From NCBI GenBank assembly GCA_009774585.1, contig VSOA01000022.1, forward strand, positions 1-22,614: a stretch of 22,614 bases of DNA, read 5' to 3'. The notes beneath the pieces are model-generated. The model saw only the letters and a program-made list of their open reading frames with translations, was not told the DNA's origin and made no database searches. The DNA comes from Lachnospiraceae bacterium. Lineage in GTDB: Bacteria > Bacillota > Clostridia > Lachnospirales > Lachnospiraceae. Below, piece after piece: positions 7,367 through 17,021 of this stretch; position 1 is the first letter of the stretch, and each line of letters begins with the position of its first letter. Made by a program: the position numbers and the translations under genes.

Positions 7367-10300
7367 GTGTCACTTCAATTTTATTTCGGGGCTTCCGGCT
7401 CCGGCAAGAGTCAGAAACTTCATGAAGATATCATACAGGAGGCACAGTCAGATCCGCAGACGAATTATCTGTTGATTGTGCCCGATCAGTTCACCATGCA
7501 GACACAGATGGATCTGGTGGTGGAACATCCACGACATATTATCATGAATATAGATGTTCTAAGCTTCGGCAGGCTGACCCATCGTATCTTGGAGGAGGTT
7601 GGGTATGAAGACGTACCGGTTCTTGACGATACCGGCAAGAGTCTTGTGCTTCGTAATGTGGCGGGACAGTGTACGGACCGGCTTCGGGTGATGGGCGCGC
7701 ATCTGCATAAGATAGGCTATATCCATGAGGTGAAGTCCGCCATTTCGGAATTTATGCAGTACGGCATCGGATTGCAGGAGATGGAGAAACTGACTGAATA
7801 TGCGCGGCCACGGGGGGCGCTTTATTATAAATTACAGGACATCGGTGTGTTGTATCAGGCTTTTTTAGACTATATCCATGATAAATTTATCACGACTGAG
7901 GAGACGCTCGACAGACTTAGGGAAGCGTTGCCGAAATCCGAACTGATTAGAAACAGCGTAGTGGTATTCGATGGGTTTACCGGATTTACGCCGATTCAGA
8001 ACCGTGTGATTCAGGAATTGATTAGATTGACCAAGAAAGTCATTGTGACCGTGACCGTTGATGACAGAGAGAATCCCTATCAGCCGGACGGCGAACACAG
8101 ACTTTTCCATTTGAGTAAAAAGACGGTGGCAGATTTAAAGAAGCTGGCGGCAGAGATAGAGGTGCCGGAAATAAAGCCGGTGTGGTGCAGGGAGAGAATA
8201 TGCGGCAGGCTGCCGCGATTTGCGGAGAATGAGGAATTGTCTCATCTGGAACGCAACTTGTTTCGCTATTCGTCGCAGGTTTATGAAGAGCCGGTTAACA
8301 ATGTACATATTTATGAGGCGTCCACGCCTAAAGAGGAAATCAGACAGACATGTGTCGCAATCCGGAAATTGTTGATGCAACAGGAAAGAACAGCTGATTC
8401 GGCGCCTGATGCGAAAGGTGACGAAGGAGAATGGAACAGAGATTTACATAACTCAAATAGATTATACTATCGCGATTTTGCAGTAGTGACGGGCGACATG
8501 GAGGTTTACGGCAGTCTGGCGGAGGAAGAGTTTGCCAAGTTCGGCATTCCTATTTATTTGGACCATACGCGGGGGATTCTGCGCAATCCATTTGTGGAGT
8601 ATATCAGAAGCGCATTGCAAATCGTGCTTCAGGATTTTAGCTTTGCGTCAGTTTTCCATTATCTGCGTACCGGATTGACCGGATTTGACATAGAAGAGGT
8701 GGACCGTCTGGAAAATTATGTGCGCAGGTTCGGTATTTGCGGACAGAAGCGATGGAGCGCTATTTTCGTTTATAAAGAAGAAAATAGAGAGGGCGAGGAA
8801 GAGGCATTACAGCAGCTTCAAGGCTACAATGCCATGAGAGAGAGATTGATGGATATTCTTTCACCACTGCTTATGCCGGTTCGCACAGTGGGAGAGATGG
8901 TGCGTGCGCTTTATGCTTTCATTACGAAGAGTGAATTACAGCAAAAGCTGTCGCATTATGAACGAAGATTTAAGGAACAGGGAGACTTGGCGCGCGCCAA
9001 GGAATATGGACAGATTTATGCGATGGTCATAGACCTTTTAGACCAGATTTATGGACTGCTTGCAGAAGAAGAAATGGAACGCAGAGAATTTGCGGACATT
9101 CTTGATTCAGGACTGACGGAAATCAGTGTTGGAACGATTCCGCAGAATGTAGACCGGGTATTGGTCGGAGATATCGAGAGAACGCGCTTAAAACAAGTGA
9201 AAGTGCTCTTTTTCTTGGGAGTAAACGATGGAAATATTCCGAAAGGAGCCGGAGGAGGCGGAATTATTTCGGATATTGACAGAGAGTTTCTGAGAGAGTC
9301 TGAGTTAGAACTCGCTCCTTCACCCAGACAACAGATGTATATCCAGCGGCTGTATTTGTATCTGAATATGACCAAACCGTCGGAACAACTGTATTTGTCT
9401 TATGCCAAAATCGGAAATGACGGACATAGTCTTCGCCCGGCATATCTGATTGATCTGGTAAAGAAAATGTACCCGCTTCTTCATGTGGAAGCGCCGGAGA
9501 ACGATTCGATAGAAGAACAGCTTGTATGCGGTGCGGACGGTATCGGGATGCTGGCGGATATGCTGCGGGAGTATGCGGGCGGCAGGCTTTCTGAGGAATT
9601 GAGAGGCAGGATGTATACGCTTTATCATAGTTATCATAGAAAGACGCAGTATCAGGATACGGTGGATCGTCTGATTGACGCGGCGTTCTACCGTTACAGC
9701 GATACGCCTTTATCGAAGATGGTAACCCGGGCGCTTTACGGAAGAATGCTGCTAAACAGTGTCAGTCGTCTGGAGAAATATGCGGCTTGCGCTTATGGGC
9801 ATTTTCTGCAATACGGTCTGGCGCTTCGGGAGCGCGGCGATTACAGCTTTGAGGACGTGGACATGGGAAATGTTTTTCACGGTGTACTGGAATTATTTGC
9901 GCAGAGACTATCCGCGAACGGATATACTTGGTTTGATTTTCCGGAAAAAGAAGCAAGGCGGATGATTGAGGAAGCAGTCGAGGCGTATGCGGCAGAGTAT
10001 GAGGAGACGATTCTGTACAGCAGTGCCCGCAACAGACATCTGCTTGGAAGGATGACCAGAATATTGACTCGTACCGTATTGACTTTGCAGACGCAGCTTA
10101 AGAAAGGTTCTTTCGTGCCGGAGCAGTTTGAAATGTCTTTTTCTATGATTGAAGACTTAGATGCGTTAAACATAGCCTTAAATGAGCAGGACAAGATGCG
10201 TCTTCGCGGACGGATTGACAGAGTAGATACATGTGAGGCAGAAGATAAAGTCTACGTGAAAGTGATTGACTATAAGTCAGGTACGCGCAAGTTTGATCTG

Positions 10301-10879
10301 GCGGCTCTTTACTATGGACTGCAATTACAGCTTGTAGTCTACATGAATGCTGCTGTCGAGATGGAGCAGAAGAGACATCCGGACAAAAAGATTGTTCCGG
10401 CGGCGATGCTGTATTATCATATCGACGATCCAATGGTGGAAGACGGCGATACTTTGACGCCGGAACAGATTAATGATAAATTATTGCAGGAACTAAGGAT
10501 GACCGGATTGGTCAATGAAAGTGACGAAGCTGTCAGACTGCTTGATGCAGAGTTCACGGATAAGTCACAAGTTCTGCCTATAGAGCGGAAAAAAGACGGT
10601 TCTTTCTCTGCATACTCGAGTGTCATAAGTGAGGAAGATATGCAAGCGGTTTCGGATTATGTAAACCAGAAAATCAAACAGATCGGAAGCGGAATTCTGG
10701 ATGGGACTATATCGGTCAATCCGTATGAGCAGGGTGCAAATCAGGCATGTACTTACTGCGCATACAGAAATGTGTGCGGATATGACAGCAGAGTGGAAGG
10801 CTACGAAATGCGCAGGCTGCCAAAACTCAGTGCAGACGACGCACTGTGTAAGATGCGGGAAGAATTGGGCGGCAAGTGA
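7367..10879 (+). CDS. addB: AddAB helicase-nuclease, subunit AddB
   Basis: AddB subunit of the ATP-dependent double-strand-break resection enzyme, the Firmicute counterpart of RecBCD, which prepares 3' tails for RecA. The 1170 residues match the family length. An N-terminal Walker A GASGSGKS (Lys14) lies in an otherwise helicase-like but inactive-type domain. The C-terminal RecB-family nuclease domain has GRIDRVD and VIDYKSG (Asp968, Lys970). The four iron-sulfur cysteines of AddB are present: Cys808 (YAACAYGHF) and Cys1128-x2-Cys1131-x5-Cys1137. A hydrophilic, low-complexity insertion of about 25 residues (near 339-365) precedes YRDFAVVTGD and is probably a loop. The start is GTG at 7367, since the FYFGASGSGKS motif follows immediately. 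The stop overlaps the upstream-most possible addA start, indicating one operon. Confidence 0.96.
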   Translation: MSLQFYFGASGSGKSQKLHEDIIQEAQSDPQTNYLLIVPDQFTMQTQMDLVVEHPRHIIMNIDVLSFGRLTHRILEEVGYEDVPVLDDTGKSLVLRNVAGQCTDRLRVMGAHLHKIGYIHEVKSAISEFMQYGIGLQEMEKLTEYARPRGALYYKLQDIGVLYQAFLDYIHDKFITTEETLDRLREALPKSELIRNSVVVFDGFTGFTPIQNRVIQELIRLTKKVIVTVTVDDRENPYQPDGEHRLFHLSKKTVADLKKLAAEIEVPEIKPVWCRERICGRLPRFAENEELSHLERNLFRYSSQVYEEPVNNVHIYEASTPKEEIRQTCVAIRKLLMQQERTADSAPDAKGDEGEWNRDLHNSNRLYYRDFAVVTGDMEVYGSLAEEEFAKFGIPIYLDHTRGILRNPFVEYIRSALQIVLQDFSFASVFHYLRTGLTGFDIEEVDRLENYVRRFGICGQKRWSAIFVYKEENREGEEEALQQLQGYNAMRERLMDILSPLLMPVRTVGEMVRALYAFITKSELQQKLSHYERRFKEQGDLARAKEYGQIYAMVIDLLDQIYGLLAEEEMERREFADILDSGLTEISVGTIPQNVDRVLVGDIERTRLKQVKVLFFLGVNDGNIPKGAGGGGIISDIDREFLRESELELAPSPRQQMYIQRLYLYLNMTKPSEQLYLSYAKIGNDGHSLRPAYLIDLVKKMYPLLHVEAPENDSIEEQLVCGADGIGMLADMLREYAGGRLSEELRGRMYTLYHSYHRKTQYQDTVDRLIDAAFYRYSDTPLSKMVTRALYGRMLLNSVSRLEKYAACAYGHFLQYGLALRERGDYSFEDVDMGNVFHGVLELFAQRLSANGYTWFDFPEKEARRMIEEAVEAYAAEYEETILYSSARNRHLLGRMTRILTRTVLTLQTQLKKGSFVPEQFEMSFSMIEDLDALNIALNEQDKMRLRGRIDRVDTCEAEDKVYVKVIDYKSGTRKFDLAALYYGLQLQLVVYMNAAVEMEQKRHPDKKIVPAAMLYYHIDDPMVEDGDTLTPEQINDKLLQELRMTGLVNESDEAVRLLDAEFTDKSQVLPIERKKDGSFSAYSSVISEEDMQAVSDYVNQKIKQIGSGILDGTISVNPYEQGANQACTYCAYRNVCGYDSRVEGYEMRRLPKLSADDALCKMREELGGK

Positions 10880-10887
10880 GGTACCAC

Positions 10888-13800
10888 ATGGGAATTGCAT
10901 TTACCGAAAAACAACAGAGAGTAATTGATGCACGGGGGCGGAATCTATTAGTGTCTGCGGCCGCGGGATCGGGTAAGACGGCGGTGTTAGTGGAGCGTAT
11001 CGTTAAGATGGTCAGCGACGGCAGGAATCCCGGGGATATCGACAACCAGCTGGTAGTGACATTCACCAATGCGGCGGCAGCGGAGATGCGGGAACGAATC
11101 AGCCGCGCGTTGTCCGACAGACTGGCGGCGGACCCGGAGAACGAACATTTGCAGAGGCAGACTACGCTTCTGCATAATGCGCGCATTACAACGATTGACA
11201 GTTTCTGCTTATTCGTGCTTCGCAATCAGTTTCATACCATCGGCTTGGATCCCGGATTCCGCATTGCTGAGGAAGGAGAAGGAAGACTGATGCGGCAGGA
11301 GGCGCTGGCGGAGACGTTGGAGTCATGCTATGCCGGGGAAGAGCCGGGCTTTCTAAACTGTATGGAATATTTCAGTCTGGGCAGCAGAGACACGGCGGTG
11401 GAAGAGATTGTGTTAAAACTGTACGACTTTGCCATGAGCACTCCGTTTCCGGAGAAATGGCTGGAAGAGCGGAAGCGGGACTATCGTACATCTGCGGATT
11501 TCGGGGCGCTTCCTTGGGTGGCGGACATGATGCGGCGGACAAGGCTGGTTTTGCAGGGGTGTATCGACAAATTATCGGAGGCGGTCCGGCTGAGCAGCGA
11601 GCCGGACGGTCCGTATATGTACGGGGAATTGCTGGAACGTGAGCTGGAAATGGCAGAGAGCCTGATTCAGCGCTGCGAAGACTATGACAGTCTCCATACA
11701 GCCTTTGACGTACTGCGCTTCGACAGACTCCCGTCCAAAAAGGACGAGACAGTTTCGTCTGTCAAGCGGGAGATGGCGAAGAATCTTCGCACGCAGGTAA
11801 AAGAACAGCTTGGAGAGTTACAGAAGAAATACTTCTTTCGGACGAAAGAACAGATACTTGAGCAGATGAAAGCCTGTTGCACTGCCGTAGAGGCGCTGGT
11901 GGATTTAACGCTTTCGTTTAAGCAGACTTTTGACGCCATGAAAAGGGATAAAAATATTCTGGATTTTGACGATATAGAACATTTTGCATTGTCTATTTTG
12001 GTCAAAGCTGAGGAAGACGGCAGATGTGTGCCGACGGAGACGGCGCTTGAATATCGTAGTTATTTTCATGAGATACTCATAGACGAATATCAGGACAGCA
12101 ACTTGGTGCAGGAATATATTCTGTCATGTATTTCGGGCGAGGATGAGGGAAGATATAATCGTTTCATGGTAGGCGATGTGAAACAGAGCATCTACAAATT
12201 CCGGCTGGCAAGACCGGAGTTATTCTTGGAAAAATATGAAGCGTACGCGGATGCGGTGCATGACAATATTGAAATCACAGCTGAGAAAATCGATCTGCAT
12301 CAGAACTTCCGGAGCCGCAAAGAAGTGCTGAACAGCACGAATAAGGTCTTTGAACAGATTATGGGCAAGGATGTAGGCGGTATTGTCTATGACGATCTGG
12401 CTGCGCTTCATGAGGGAGCGGTATACCCGGTGAGGGCGATGAGCGGTGTAGAAGGAGAATCCGATGAGCGGGCGGCAGCTGTGAGTGTTGATCAGACAGA
12501 CAATCCGAATGATACGGAGCTGCTGCTCTATCAGACGGGTGAAAAACCCGAGGACGTTTCAAATAAAGAGCAGGAGGCTTACGGCGTTGCGCTCAAGATC
12601 AAAGAACTGATGCGTACGTTTCAGGTGACGGATAGGGAAAGCGGAGCGTTCCGGAAGCTTGCCTACAGCGATATTGTGATTCTGCTGCGAACGGTTTCCG
12701 GATGGGATGAGGTGTTCAAACGGGTATTGGAAGAGGAAGGGATTCCGGTGCATATGACTTCACGTACCGGATATTTCGCGGCGAGCGAGGTGCAGGAACT
12801 TCTTCATTTTCTGAGGGTTCTTGATAATCCGTTACAGGACATTCCGCTGTACGGCGTGATGCATTCTTATTTGGGGGGATTCAGCGAGGAGGAGATTGCC
12901 CGTATTCGGGCGGCTTATCCAAAGAAAAAGTATCTGTTTGACGCATTGGAGATGTATGCGCTCCATGGGGAAAATGGTCAAAGTCAAGAGAATGCCGAGA
13001 CAAGTGAAGAAATGAAAGCGGATGGGACAGAAGCGGATGGGAAAGAAGCGGTACCAAAGGAAGAACTAACGGAAAGCATGGCCGGACTGGCAGAAAAGAT
13101 ACGGAATTTTCTTGAAACCGTCAACCGTTACCGTGAGTTGTCCGCATATCTTTCCGTACAGGAACTGTTGCAGGTCATTCTGCGGGAGTCCGGCTATTCG
13201 GATTACGTGGCAGTCAAACCTGAGGGGAATAAACGCCGCGCCAATGTGGAGATGCTGCTTGTCAAGGCGGCTGATTACGAGAAAACAAGTTATTTCGGAC
13301 TGAATCATTTTCTGAGATATATGGAGCAGTTAGAGAAGTATGAAGTGGATTACGGGGAAGCAGGGCTTATGGATGAAAATGCCGACGTCGTGCGTATCAT
13401 GAGTATCCATAAGAGTAAAGGACTGGAATTCCCGGTCTGCTTTGTATCGGGACTTGCCAAAGGTTTTCAAACCAGAGATGCAAACGGACCGCTGGTACTC
13501 GACATAGATGCGGGAATCGGCATAGATTACGTGAATCCGGCAATGCGTGTCAGAGGAAAGGATTTACGCAGAAATGTGATTGCCGAGAAGATAAAGGCGG
13601 ATAATCTGGCGGAAGAGATGCGTATCCTGTATGTGGCGATGACCAGAGCCAAAGAGAAACTGATTCTGACCGGCGCCGTGAAGGATGTGAATAAGACGAT
13701 GACGTCTCTTATGCCGCTGCGACAGAAGAAGGAGACGCTTCTTCCTTACGATGTGATTCTTGGCAGCGGCAGTTTCTTGGATTTGCTGCTGTATGCGCTT

Positions 13801-14736
13801 GCCAGAAATCGGTGTATGGATGAATTATATAGAGAATGCGGTCTGGAAGCGGGGGACGGTGAGGAACAGGGAATGAATATCTGCGTTGTCCTTTCCGGAT
13901 GGGAAGATACCGTGGAGGAGAAACTGGTGGAAACTGTGCGCATGGAAGATGCAAAACGCCGCCTTCTGCTATCCGATGCGGCAAAAGATGCAGATGACAA
14001 GCTTATGACATATATGTCAGAAAGCTTTAATTATCAGTATCCGCATGAGAATCTGAGAAATCTCTATACGAAGACAACGGTTTCAGAGCTGAAAATGGCC
14101 GGAATGCATGAAGACAACGATTTTTCTTTTAAAATGTATGAGGAGGAACCCGTGGTGCCCTATCTGCCCGGTTTTTTGGAAAAAGACGAGCATGTCAGCG
14201 GTTCCACGAGGGGAAGTGCATTTCATAAAGTAATGGAATTGTTTGATTTCACAAAATTAACTAAAGAAGTCAACTCTGATAAAGCAGAGGCATTCAAGAT
14301 GCTCCAGAGCCAGATTCAGGAGATGAGAAGTGACGGAAGACTTACGGAAGAATATGATACCGTGGTGTCAAAGTCTAAGATTACACAATTTCTGATGACA
14401 GATACGGCGCTCCGTATGGGGGAAGCGGCGAGGGCCGGAAGGCTGTATAAGGAGCAGCCCTTTGTGATGGGGCTTCCGGCAAATCGGTTGAGCAGTGATT
14501 TCCCGGAGGAAGAGACGATTTTGATTCAGGGAATCATCGACGTTTTCTTTGAAGAGAACGGGAAATATGTTCTTCTGGATTATAAGACGGACGCAGTGGA
14601 GACGGCGGAGGAGCTTGTGAAGCGCTACAAGATGCAGCTTGACTATTATGCAGAGGCATTAGAGCAGTCTTCGGGATACCGGGATACGGAGCGGATATTG
14701 TATTCCTTTAAGCTGGGGGAAGAAATCCATCTGTAG
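10888..14736 (+). CDS. addA: AddAB helicase-nuclease, subunit AddA
   Basis: UvrD-type 3'-5' helicase plus RecB-family nuclease subunit of AddAB, about 1282 residues. Motifs, numbered from ATG 10888, are: Q-motif FTEKQQRVI, Walker A AAAGSGKT (Lys30), VTFTNAAAAEMRERI, DEYQD (Asp399), QNFRSR, IHKSKGLEFPVCF (near 840), LYVAMTRAKEKL (near 914), and nuclease LLDYKTD (Asp1231, Lys1233) preceded by IQGIIDVFF. A GTG at 10876 overlapping the addB stop is in frame. ATG 10888 is preferred because GAGGT (10878-10882) is 5 nt upstream of it and AddA proteins typically begin MG-x-x-(F/W)T. Two hydrophilic inserts are seen (near 515-550 and 692-730); the second contains a 15-bp tandem repeat. Cytoplasmic partner of AddB. 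Confidence 0.95.
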   Translation: MGIAFTEKQQRVIDARGRNLLVSAAAGSGKTAVLVERIVKMVSDGRNPGDIDNQLVVTFTNAAAAEMRERISRALSDRLAADPENEHLQRQTTLLHNARITTIDSFCLFVLRNQFHTIGLDPGFRIAEEGEGRLMRQEALAETLESCYAGEEPGFLNCMEYFSLGSRDTAVEEIVLKLYDFAMSTPFPEKWLEERKRDYRTSADFGALPWVADMMRRTRLVLQGCIDKLSEAVRLSSEPDGPYMYGELLERELEMAESLIQRCEDYDSLHTAFDVLRFDRLPSKKDETVSSVKREMAKNLRTQVKEQLGELQKKYFFRTKEQILEQMKACCTAVEALVDLTLSFKQTFDAMKRDKNILDFDDIEHFALSILVKAEEDGRCVPTETALEYRSYFHEILIDEYQDSNLVQEYILSCISGEDEGRYNRFMVGDVKQSIYKFRLARPELFLEKYEAYADAVHDNIEITAEKIDLHQNFRSRKEVLNSTNKVFEQIMGKDVGGIVYDDLAALHEGAVYPVRAMSGVEGESDERAAAVSVDQTDNPNDTELLLYQTGEKPEDVSNKEQEAYGVALKIKELMRTFQVTDRESGAFRKLAYSDIVILLRTVSGWDEVFKRVLEEEGIPVHMTSRTGYFAASEVQELLHFLRVLDNPLQDIPLYGVMHSYLGGFSEEEIARIRAAYPKKKYLFDALEMYALHGENGQSQENAETSEEMKADGTEADGKEAVPKEELTESMAGLAEKIRNFLETVNRYRELSAYLSVQELLQVILRESGYSDYVAVKPEGNKRRANVEMLLVKAADYEKTSYFGLNHFLRYMEQLEKYEVDYGEAGLMDENADVVRIMSIHKSKGLEFPVCFVSGLAKGFQTRDANGPLVLDIDAGIGIDYVNPAMRVRGKDLRRNVIAEKIKADNLAEEMRILYVAMTRAKEKLILTGAVKDVNKTMTSLMPLRQKKETLLPYDVILGSGSFLDLLLYALARNRCMDELYRECGLEAGDGEEQGMNICVVLSGWEDTVEEKLVETVRMEDAKRRLLLSDAAKDADDKLMTYMSESFNYQYPHENLRNLYTKTTVSELKMAGMHEDNDFSFKMYEEEPVVPYLPGFLEKDEHVSGSTRGSAFHKVMELFDFTKLTKEVNSDKAEAFKMLQSQIQEMRSDGRLTEEYDTVVSKSKITQFLMTDTALRMGEAARAGRLYKEQPFVMGLPANRLSSDFPEEETILIQGIIDVFFEENGKYVLLDYKTDAVETAEELVKRYKMQLDYYAEALEQSSGYRDTERILYSFKLGEEIHL
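13016..13050 (+). repeat. 15-bp tandem repeat inside addA
   Basis: Units AAGCGGATGGGACAG (13016-13030) and AAGCGGATGGGAAAG (13031-13045), then a partial AAGCG. It keeps the reading frame and encodes a KADGTEADGKEA-like stretch within a charged linker of AddA. Probable slippage-prone, length-variable loop. Confidence 0.7.
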
Positions 14737-14838
14737 AGCCTGCAATATAGTAATAAGGCATATGGCAGAGGCAAGGCTATATCAGTTCGGAGCAAATAGG
14801 TTGATTATAAGGTAATATGGATAGGCAGGGATAGCAGA

Positions 14839-16185
14839 ATGAAGATTAAAAAAAACAAAAAATTATCTTCCTCACAAATTATTATGTTAGGGTTTTTAGG
14901 TGTGATTGCCGTAGGAACTATATTGCTGATGCTTCCGTGGTCCAAGGCGGGTGCAGGAGGAGCACCCTTTTTGGATGCGTTGTTTACGGCGACTTCAGCT
15001 GTCTGCGTGACGGGACTTGTCACGAATGACACGGCGACATACTGGTCGGCTTTCGGACATGCGGTAATTCTGTGTTTGATTCAGATTGGCGGACTTGGCG
15101 TGATTACGATAGCGGTGTTTATCACTAGGCTGTCAGGGAGAAAAATCGGACTGATGCAGAGGAGCACGATGCAGGAAGCGATTGCGATGCCGCAGATGGG
15201 CGGCATCGTACGGATGACAGGATTTATCTTGAAAATGGTGGCAATGATTGAATTGTTGGGAGCTATCGCATTTCTCCCGGTTATGATTCCGGAGTTTGGC
15301 GTCGGCAAAGGAATCTGGTATGCCGTTTTCCATTCGATATCTTCTTTTTGTAATGCCGGATTTGATTTAATGGGCGTTAAAGAGCAATATTCATCGCTGA
15401 CTTCTTACACCGGAAATGTGCTGGTGAATGTGGTGGTAATGTTGTTAATCGTGGTGGGCGGCATCGGTTTTCTGACATGGGATGATATTAAGCGTAACGG
15501 CATACACCTGCGGCGCTACCGTATGCAGAGCAAAGTAGTGCTTTCCGTCACATGTATTCTGCTTTTATTTCCGGCAGTGTACTTCTATTTTAGTGAGTTT
15601 GGCTCGCCTATTTGGGAGGGTATGAGTACGGGTGAAAAGGTGCTGGCGGCGTTGTTTCAGTCAGTGACAACCCGTACGGCAGGATATAACACGGTTGATT
15701 TGACAAAACTTACGGAGTCGGGGCAGATGATTATGGTGATACTGATGTTGATCGGCGGTTCTCCCGGTTCCACGGCAGGAGGTATGAAAGTGACCACTTT
15801 TGCCGTGCTGTATGCAACTGCAATTGCGGTGTTTAAGCGCAGACCAAACGCCCATATCTTCGGCAGGAGAATTCCGAATGATACGGCGCATTATGCGGCG
15901 ACGGTATTGATTTTATATTTGAGTCTGTTCCTTGCGGGAGGAATTTTTATAGGCAGTATGGAGCATATACCTATTATACAGGCGCTTTTCGAGGCGGCGT
16001 CGGCAATAGGAACAGTAGGAATTACCTTGGGAATTACGCCGGAGCTTTGCGCGGCGTCCAAAGCGGTATTGATTATATTGATGTTCCTCGGACGCGTGGG
16101 TGGTATGACGATTGTGTATGCGGCGCTGGCAAGGAAGCATTCTTATGTTTCCGAGTTCCCGCAAGAGAAGATTATGGTTGGATAA
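14839..16185 (+). CDS. ktrB: Potassium uptake transporter, KtrB/TrkH channel subunit
   Basis: Integral membrane K+ (or Na+-coupled K+) translocating subunit, 448 residues, of the Trk/Ktr superfamily. All four pore-loop repeats can be seen with their filter glycines: TSAVCVTGL (Gly59), SSFCNAGFD (Gly174), TTRTAGYN (Gly282) and SAIGTVGIT (Gly394). The intact pattern argues for a functional channel. The family also has the conserved GGSPGSTAGGMKVTT stretch, present here. The length is closer to KtrB than to the longer TrkH of proteobacteria. The start ATG 14839 has only a weak purine-rich site upstream (GCAGGGA near 14826-14832). The 102-nt gap after addA holds no convincing terminator or promoter. 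The regulatory RCK subunit is encoded 171 nt downstream, after a structured intergenic element. Confidence 0.93.
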   Translation: MKIKKNKKLSSSQIIMLGFLGVIAVGTILLMLPWSKAGAGGAPFLDALFTATSAVCVTGLVTNDTATYWSAFGHAVILCLIQIGGLGVITIAVFITRLSGRKIGLMQRSTMQEAIAMPQMGGIVRMTGFILKMVAMIELLGAIAFLPVMIPEFGVGKGIWYAVFHSISSFCNAGFDLMGVKEQYSSLTSYTGNVLVNVVVMLLIVVGGIGFLTWDDIKRNGIHLRRYRMQSKVVLSVTCILLLFPAVYFYFSEFGSPIWEGMSTGEKVLAALFQSVTTRTAGYNTVDLTKLTESGQMIMVILMLIGGSPGSTAGGMKVTTFAVLYATAIAVFKRRPNAHIFGRRIPNDTAHYAATVLILYLSLFLAGGIFIGSMEHIPIIQALFEAASAIGTVGITLGITPELCAASKAVLIILMFLGRVGGMTIVYAALARKHSYVSEFPQEKIMVG

Positions 16186-16187
16186 CA

Positions 16188-16302
16188 ATACGAGAAGAAG
16201 TTCTAAAGGCGTTCCGCCAGTGGGCGAAACGCCAAGACTTCTACGGTTTGCAGCGCGAACCTTTCTCGTATGAGGGAATGCCCTGAGATACGGGCATTCT
16301 CT
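16188..16302. other. Structured intergenic element between ktrB and ktrA (three-way junction plus hairpin)
   Basis: Starting 3 nt after the ktrB stop, four helices account for nearly all bases. P1 is ATACGAGAA (16188-16196) with TTCTCGTAT (16263-16271). P2 is GAAGTTCT (16197-16204) with AGACTTC (16235-16241), one bulge, topped by GGCGTTCCGCC (16208-16218) with GGCGAAACGCC (16223-16233), one mismatch. P3 is GGTTTGC (16245-16251) with GCGAACC (16255-16261). Next to P1 a hairpin pairs AGGGAATGCCC (16273-16283) with GGGCATTCTCT (16292-16302). There is no T-run, so it is not an ordinary terminator. Wobbles in P3 and the last hairpin favour a plus-strand RNA; the P2 mismatch favours the minus strand, so strand is open. 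It may be a dispersed palindromic repeat or an intercistronic RNA. Confidence 0.65.
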
Positions 16303-16356
16303 GCATATGTGTGGTTCTGACAAGAAAGATTAAGGATAATAGGAGGAAAGAAAGTT

Positions 16357-17004
16357 ATGAAATCAGTTTTATTAGTGGGGTTAGGACGTTTTGGCAGACG
16401 CGTTGCGGAGAAATTGTATGAGATGAACCATCAGGTGATGGCAATTGACCGGAAGGAAGAGCGGGTGGATGCCATTCTGCCTTTTGTCACCAATGCGCAG
16501 ATTGGAGACAGTACGAATCCGGATTTCCTAATGGCGCTCGGAATCCGCAATTTCGATTTCTGTATTGTGGCGATTGGAGATAATTTCCAGAGCTCATTAG
16601 AGACGACATCGTTGCTAAAGGAATTAGGTGCTGGCTTGGTCGTATCGAGGGCGGCAAGCGACGTACATGCTAAGTTTTTATTAAAAAATGGGGCGGATGA
16701 GATTGTATACCCGGAGAGGCAGCTTGCGGAATGGACGGCGATACGTTACAGTGCAGACCATATTCTAGACTATATCGAGTTGGATGACGAGCATGCAATT
16801 TTTGAGGTTCATGTGCCGGGGGAATGGATTGGTAAGACGGTTGGTGAACTGGACGTCCGCAAGAAATACAGTCTTAATATTCTGGCAGTGAAGGAGGACG
16901 GTATTTTAAATCTGGCGATTGCGCCGGAAACGGCGATCACTGCCAGCCAGACAATGCTCGTGCTGGGGACGATGAAGCAGCTGCAAAAGGTGTTCCATAT
17001 CTGA
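16357..17004 (+). CDS. ktrA: Potassium uptake regulatory subunit, KtrA/TrkA RCK-domain protein
   Basis: Peripheral cytoplasmic gating subunit for the K+ transporter encoded upstream, 215 residues, the usual KtrA/KtrC length. The N-terminal RCK_N Rossmann domain has the nucleotide-binding loop GLGRFG (residues 8-13) and an acidic residue, Asp31, at the end of beta-2 (VMAID), as expected for NAD(H)/ATP/ADP binding. IGDSTNPDFL and CIVAIGDNFQSSLETTSLLKELG are typical RCK_N stretches. The C-terminal RCK_C domain (about 135-215, with VPGEWIGKTVGELDVRKKY) is known in some Firmicutes to bind cyclic di-AMP; whether it does so here is not visible. Start ATG 16357 has AGGAGG at 16341-16346, 10 nt upstream. 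The stop at 17002-17004 faces the convergent SH3-protein gene 17 bp away. Confidence 0.94.
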   Translation: MKSVLLVGLGRFGRRVAEKLYEMNHQVMAIDRKEERVDAILPFVTNAQIGDSTNPDFLMALGIRNFDFCIVAIGDNFQSSLETTSLLKELGAGLVVSRAASDVHAKFLLKNGADEIVYPERQLAEWTAIRYSADHILDYIELDDEHAIFEVHVPGEWIGKTVGELDVRKKYSLNILAVKEDGILNLAIAPETAITASQTMLVLGTMKQLQKVFHI

Positions 17005-17021
17005 TCAGGTTATGGAATTTG

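Noticed and set aside
16186..16356. ydaO-type cyclic di-AMP riboswitch or intrinsic terminator between ktrB and ktrA
   Set aside because: The stretch is too short and lacks the ydaO conserved blocks, and the hairpins have no following T-run.
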